Source: CAYONQ01 sp964405375 (GTDB lineage: Bacteria > Planctomycetota > Phycisphaerae > Sedimentisphaerales > Anaerobacaceae). Taken from it: DNA of 54,647 nucleotides. Shown piece after piece: positions 51,144 through 54,647 of this stretch (the stretch's first letter is position 1; each line of letters opens with the position of its first letter). Under the pieces are notes generated by a model, which worked only from the letters and a program-made list of their open reading frames with translations, searched no databases and was not told the DNA's origin. Both the position numbers and the translations under genes were made by a program. The stretch lies in the NCBI GenBank assembly GCA_964405375.1, contig CAYONQ010000006.1, positions 1-54,647 on the forward strand. Direction: 5' to 3'.

Positions 51144-51650
51144 ATGGCGGGAAATGAGAAAAGAGGAAGAGAAGCTGCTGCTAAGGGTTTTGCTCACGAA
51201 CACATAGTTGCAGGCATTTTAATGAAGCGCTACCAGAATGTATCGCTCGTAGATTTGCCGTTGTCCAGTTATGATTTAATTATCGCGCTTAAAAAGGATA
51301 ACAATGGTTACGAAGAAATTATAAGAGGTCAGGTAAAAACGGTGGGGCCATCAGGCTCATTATCTTTCACTGGAGGCACAAGAGGAGGAGTTGATAGAGA
51401 ATATAAATCTGGTGTCAAAAGCTACGTGCAATCGACAAAAATATCAGATATAGTTATTGGGATTCATGCATTAGAAAATGATTCTTTCGATCTTTATTTT
51501 GTACCTACAATTTTAATTGAAAAGCTTGGTCAAAAGAGTGTGTCAATAAATAAAATCAAAGCTTTGAAGAATAATGCAGAGATTTTAGAGAATTGTAAAA
51601 ATCATAACTATATCCTCAATAAGTGCATAGAGTACAAAATCCTAAAATAG
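51144..51650 (+). CDS. Putative restriction endonuclease (PD-(D/E)xK-like)
   Basis: 168 residues. EKRGREAAAKGFAHEHIVAGIL at the start resembles the first helix of the fold, with Glu19; Asp44 in SSYDLIIAL and Gln63-Val-Lys65 in IIRGQVKTV complete a D-(E/Q)xK-like core. It follows a DNA methyltransferase by 10 bases on the same strand. I do not recognise a named family, and a DNA-repair or resolvase-like role is possible. Confidence 0.55.
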   Translation: MAGNEKRGREAAAKGFAHEHIVAGILMKRYQNVSLVDLPLSSYDLIIALKKDNNGYEEIIRGQVKTVGPSGSLSFTGGTRGGVDREYKSGVKSYVQSTKISDIVIGIHALENDSFDLYFVPTILIEKLGQKSVSINKIKALKNNAEILENCKNHNYILNKCIEYKILK

Positions 51651-51657
51651 CAATAGT

Positions 51658-51846
51658 ACGGGGTTTTATAAATCGCCGTGGGGGAAACATCCGAGACTGC
51701 AGCTTTTGACGACAGAGGAATTGCTTGGCGGTAAAGGGATAGATTATCCGCCTTCAGAGCAGGTTAATGTAACTTTAAAGAAGGCACCGAAGGCCAAATC
51801 CGGGACAACGGTAACGCAGGCACATCTTTTTGAGAAAGAAAAATAA
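51658..51846 (+). pseudogene. C-terminal remnant of a DNA methyltransferase
   Basis: An open frame without start codon or upstream domain reads TGFYKSPWGKHPRLQLLT, then TEELLGGKGIDYPPS and a KKAPKAK tail ending in LFEKEK. This resembles the C-terminus of site-specific adenine methyltransferases (a KHPRLQLLT-EELL-GK-IDYP pattern). An in-frame stop lies just upstream, and the preceding gene ends at 51650. I read it as the tail of a lost modification gene. Confidence 0.6.
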
Positions 51847-51860
51847 CTGCCGGGTAAATA

Positions 51861-52028
51861 GGAGGAGCAGTAGGAGGAGCAGTAGGTGGGTTTCTTGCAG
51901 CAATGTCTGGTAATGTGATTGTCGGTTCAATTATTGGAGCAGTCATATGTGCGGCAATTGCGGTAATAGTATGCCTAACTGTGCGGTATTATTGGAAATG
52001 CCAGAAGATGAGCGAAAAGAATAAGTAA
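51861..52028 (+). pseudogene. Glycine-zipper membrane protein fragment
   Basis: The frame reads GGAVGGAVGGFLAAMSGN followed by a hydrophobic helix (VGSIIGAVICAAIAVIV) and a short basic tail ending EKNK. Glycine-zipper spacing (GxxxG) is evident. There is no ribosome site; the only ATG (51903) would give 41 residues. Probably a fragment, though a small membrane protein cannot be excluded. Confidence 0.4.
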
Positions 52029-52317
52029 ATCGGCAGGCAATCGTTAAAATGGTGCGGCATATTCGTCGCTTGTCGTTAGTCGCTCGTGACTCGGGGGATG
52101 AAGTGGGAAGCCGAGCAAAAGGAATAAGTAAATCGGGACGGTGTTTTCGATTGATTACTGATGATTGATTATTTACTATTGATGGTTGAGATTGCTTCGC
52201 TGCGCTCGCAATGACGAACAACCTAACAATATTAGCCGCAGAAACACAGAGAAGAAATTAAGATGGGAAGTAGGTAACTGTTGTTTTCGGGGAATTATTA
52301 TTTAAGTGGAGGGAAAA
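52029..52317. other. Repeat-rich non-coding interval
   Basis: No gene. It contains a heptamer array at 52061-52095 (ATTCGTC, GCTTGTC, GTTAGTC, GCTCGTG, ACTCGGG) and a second near 52152-52190 (GATTACT, GATGATT, GATTATT). A hairpin-like ATTGC...GCAAT follows (52191-52212), whose sequence resembles a short repeat seen in many genomes. Confidence 0.6.
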
Positions 52318-53919
52318 ATGGAAGATAGAGACAAAAAATTAGAGATAGTAAAGGCGTTTTTAGGAGCAGCTTTTGTTGTGTTGGTGGTGGGAATAGGTTT
52401 TGGTTTGGGGTGGTATGCGAAAGAGCTATCCGTGATTAAGCTCGCTCAACTTAAGCTTCAGGAGATTATAGAGGATGTGGAAAATGATGCCCGGCAGATG
52501 GCCGGTGAGATAGCTGAAGTTCAGCAGGAGCAGCTTAAGTTACAAGGGGAGATTAAGGGTATACAGGACAATATGGATGAATTGGCTGGCGATATAGCCA
52601 AAACGATCGAGCAGGAGCAGGTTAAATTGCGAGGGGAAATTAAGAGGGTGCAGGACAATGTGAGGGGACTGATTGGCGATGTGGCCAAAGCGGTTGAACA
52701 GAACCAACTTAAAATGCGGAACATGGTTGAAAAGGTTCAAGAAGATGTCCGGGAAATAAGTACCGAAACGACCCGGATCAGACGGAATCAACTTGAAATT
52801 CAGGGTTTGGTAGAGCGGATAAGTAAAGAGGTACTTCCGAGGGGCTCATTAGAAGTGGTATCTACTGAACCGGTTTCTCCGGCTGTGTTGAATTTTTGGG
52901 AGAGATTTTACGTAAAGTTTCGCTATCACTTGGGGGCGTCTGATAAGGTGCAGATTTGGGTGAGGCCGTATACCCGTGGGGCTGAGACTCCTGGTTATAG
53001 AGCGAATGGCTTTTCTTATTATAAGAAGGCGGTGAAAGAAAGCGGTGTTGCAAAAGGATGGTTCTGCTTTGATAAGCCGACATTAGTCGATGAGGTCCGC
53101 GTTTATATGCGAGACGTGGCGAGCGGGAAAGAAGTATATAGCGTTTCCCATAAGATTGATGCAAGGTGGGTCAGAGGAGGAGATAAGCGAGTTCTTATCG
53201 ACATTGACAATCCCGATGGAGAAACAGGGTGGAAGAGTAGATATGTCATTGAACTAAAGCCGACAGGCGATATCAGCAAGGAGTTTGGAGTTGATTGGTA
53301 TCGCCCGCATAAAGTGGCCAGTATTTCCACCGGAAAACCGGATTTCATAAATGTGCTTCCGAAGTTCAAGCGTGACATGCAGCGGTATTTGATTTTAAAA
53401 CTTGGTGATACTGAGAACAATCAAATTTTCGGGGTGATGGATTTTAGAAAACCGGACAGGAATCATTTTCCTTTCGACTTGTACTTGGACAGGGATCGTG
53501 ATGGTAACTTGGCGGAAGATTTTATTGGGGACAGGTCACATATCGATGGTATCCAAGTTCCCTACAAAGACGGTACGACGGAAAATTATGCGCTGGATGT
53601 CTATTCTTATTCGACGGATGCTGAACCCATAGGAGTTGCTTACCAGAGTCTCATGGGGCGTTATGGGATTCTTGAGGCGGACAAGAAGCGGATACAGATT
53701 CTTGTTATTGACAATGGTGGAAACGGGGTATTTAATGATGACAATGACGTAATATTATTAGATTGGGACCTGGATGGTATGATCGACGGCAGTCATAGCG
53801 CCGACGACGACCGTCCTTTATACTCCTTGCTTGAGTTGCCCGGAGGGTCATATCGGGTGGTGGAATTTGATGCGCCGGGTCGTCGTATGGTTCTAATGCG
53901 GCAGGAGGACAGGAAGTAA
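52318..53919 (+). CDS. Membrane-anchored coiled-coil protein with Asp-rich C-terminal domain
   Basis: 533 residues from the ATG at 52318, which has GGAGG just upstream. A single helix (AFLGAAFVVLVVGIGFGLGWY, about 13-33) is followed by a coiled coil to about residue 170. The coiled coil contains three tandem 29-residue repeats beginning QLKLQGEIK, QVKLRGEIK and QLKMRNMVEK. A beta-rich region follows. The C-terminus has Ca-binding-like Asp loops: DLYLDRDRDGNLAED and DWDLDGMIDGSHSADDD. I recognise no family; a surface or periplasmic sensor/adhesion role is only a guess. Confidence 0.7.
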   Translation: MEDRDKKLEIVKAFLGAAFVVLVVGIGFGLGWYAKELSVIKLAQLKLQEIIEDVENDARQMAGEIAEVQQEQLKLQGEIKGIQDNMDELAGDIAKTIEQEQVKLRGEIKRVQDNVRGLIGDVAKAVEQNQLKMRNMVEKVQEDVREISTETTRIRRNQLEIQGLVERISKEVLPRGSLEVVSTEPVSPAVLNFWERFYVKFRYHLGASDKVQIWVRPYTRGAETPGYRANGFSYYKKAVKESGVAKGWFCFDKPTLVDEVRVYMRDVASGKEVYSVSHKIDARWVRGGDKRVLIDIDNPDGETGWKSRYVIELKPTGDISKEFGVDWYRPHKVASISTGKPDFINVLPKFKRDMQRYLILKLGDTENNQIFGVMDFRKPDRNHFPFDLYLDRDRDGNLAEDFIGDRSHIDGIQVPYKDGTTENYALDVYSYSTDAEPIGVAYQSLMGRYGILEADKKRIQILVIDNGGNGVFNDDNDVILLDWDLDGMIDGSHSADDDRPLYSLLELPGGSYRVVEFDAPGRRMVLMRQEDRK

Positions 53920-54005
53920 TTATGGCGATAGGCAGGAAATGCTCATAGAATTGCTTCGTTGCCTTTATAGTAATATGGTCTTGTGTTTGGCAGAAAGGAT
54001 TAAAG

Positions 54006-54482
54006 ATGGCGAAGGGAATAGTTGTTTATTATTCGAGAAGCGGTAATACGAAGCAAATGGCGGAGATTGTGGCCAAGTCGATGAACGATGCGGGGCTTTC
54101 GACCGAGTGTAAACCGGTCGATAAGGTAAAGCCGGATGATTTGCTCAGCTTCGATGCGATAGCTATCGGCTCGCCGACGTACTACGGGCAGATGGCTGGG
54201 CCGATTAAGGGGCTGATAGATGCGTGGGTGGGGTTTCACGGCAAACTTGACGGGAAGATAGGGGCAGCGTTTAGCAGCGCTGCGAATATCGGCGGCGGCA
54301 ACGAGACCACGATTATGGGCATAATAGAAGGGATGCTCATAGCTGGTATGGTTGTTCAGGGCGATCCGCAGGGCGACCATTACGGGCCGGTCTCAATTGG
54401 CAAGCCGGATGAGAGGGTCCGGCAGCAGTGCAGCCGGCGGGGAAAAAGAATCGCAGAGCTGACCGAAAAGCTTTGCTCATAA
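54006..54482 (+). CDS. Flavodoxin / NADPH-dependent FMN reductase-like protein
   Basis: 158 residues with the flavodoxin FMN-phosphate loop YYSRSGNTKQMAE at residues 8-20 and the ring-binding segment GSPTYYGQMAGPIKGLIDAW near 55-74. The segment AFSSAANIGGGNETTIMGI matches WrbA-like NAD(P)H-quinone oxidoreductases. It probably carries electrons in the cytosol. AAAGGA lies before the ATG. Confidence 0.88.
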   Translation: MAKGIVVYYSRSGNTKQMAEIVAKSMNDAGLSTECKPVDKVKPDDLLSFDAIAIGSPTYYGQMAGPIKGLIDAWVGFHGKLDGKIGAAFSSAANIGGGNETTIMGIIEGMLIAGMVVQGDPQGDHYGPVSIGKPDERVRQQCSRRGKRIAELTEKLCS

Positions 54483-54493
54483 GAGGTTAGGTT

Positions 54494-54647
54494 ACTCAAA
54501 CTGACCGATGGCCAGTTTGAAAGTGCAAAAGTCAAAGTTAAAAATGCAAAATTGTGGAATCCCGACAGGGTCGGGATGGTTGTTTTGTGATATTTATGAG
54601 AAACATAATGTATTGTCAAAAATCGACTTACATTTAACATTTGCTAC
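54494..54647. repeat. MITE-like repeat, copy D (truncated by the window end)
   Basis: It starts ACTCAAACTGACCGATGG and follows copy B, but has about 48 extra bases in the middle starting with an 8-bp palindrome (ATCCCGAC-AGG-GTCGGGAT, 54559-54577). It then rejoins at GTATTGTCAAAAATCG and runs to the window end, 19 bases of which equal bases 4-22 of the window. Confidence 0.8.

Noticed and set aside
51764..51946. 60-residue minus-strand open frame
   Set aside because: It lies opposite the methyltransferase remnant and the glycine-zipper fragment and is Pro/Ala low complexity.
1..54647. Circular molecule closed by the matching ends
   Set aside because: Only 19 bases match, and they belong to a dispersed repeat that also has copies at 13.6 and 36.1 kb. 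The sequences next to the match differ.

Overview
The window reads as a chromosomal piece of a Gram-negative-type, probably anaerobic bacterium, most likely a member of Planctomycetota (Phycisphaerae-like). I infer this from the mixture of a Tat-exported sulfatase, a DUF4954 hexapeptide protein, a MauE/DoxX-thioredoxin fusion, several lipoproteins, a meso-DAP-type MurE and a periplasmic [NiFe] hydrogenase. No rRNA or tRNA gene was recognised, so the placement is inference. Both window ends lie inside copies of the same dispersed repeat, which suggests an assembly contig broken at repeats.

Layout. 1-4.5 kb (+): guaB and guaA (GMP synthesis), a PAP2-type lipid phosphatase and a small membrane protein. 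4.5-13.6 kb (-): a long co-directional run with a transglutaminase lipoprotein, a MauE-thioredoxin fusion, recJ, then murE-murF-mraY with overlapping ends. 13.8-17.4 kb (-): an SDR oxidoreductase, a type II restriction-modification pair with a 4-base overlap, and rmuC. 17.6-23.5 kb: sulfatase, ASCH-domain protein, an amidase/PGRP-like protein, a DUF4954 protein and a parvulin foldase. 23.6-27.8 kb (+): purF, purM and a second PurF-like protein whose N-terminal nucleophile Cys is Ser. 27.8-36.1 kb: a membrane protein, a DUF503 protein, dxs, nadK, a TPR protein and a DinG-type helicase. 36.2-39.1 kb (+): hydrogenase small and large subunits plus maturation protease. 39.1-45.4 kb: a radical SAM/HhH protein, an M28 peptidase and a MacA/MacB-like export operon. 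45.8-47.5 kb: a BldC/excisionase-like HTH protein, a small basic ORF and a LexA-like S24 repressor. 48.2-52.3 kb (+): an A+T-richer defence-type island with a small nuclease-like protein, DUF3800, a second methyltransferase/endonuclease pair and a methyltransferase remnant. 52.3-54.5 kb: a coiled-coil membrane protein and a flavodoxin.

The most striking feature is the load of small repeats, many placed in frame inside housekeeping genes. They include (i) a hairpin with a conserved 13-nt loop (AGGACGCCTTNCG) and a changing, usually paired stem, six copies, four of them inside mraY, murE and a TPR gene; (ii) degenerate heptamer tandem arrays, inside murE and dxs and between genes; (iii) a 138-bp MITE-like element with 16-bp terminal inverted repeats and a TAAT duplication, with partial copies elsewhere and at both window ends; (iv) long GC-rich palindromes in recJ and at the end of the TPR gene; and (v) smaller CCCGAC/GTCGGG and CACGGGCA/TGCCCGTG palindromes. 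murE alone carries four repeat units of three kinds.

Other unusual points are the Ser-for-Cys PurF paralogue, an Asp in place of the first proximal-cluster Cys of the hydrogenase small subunit, and a LexA-like repressor with about 60 extra residues between cleavage site and catalytic Ser.
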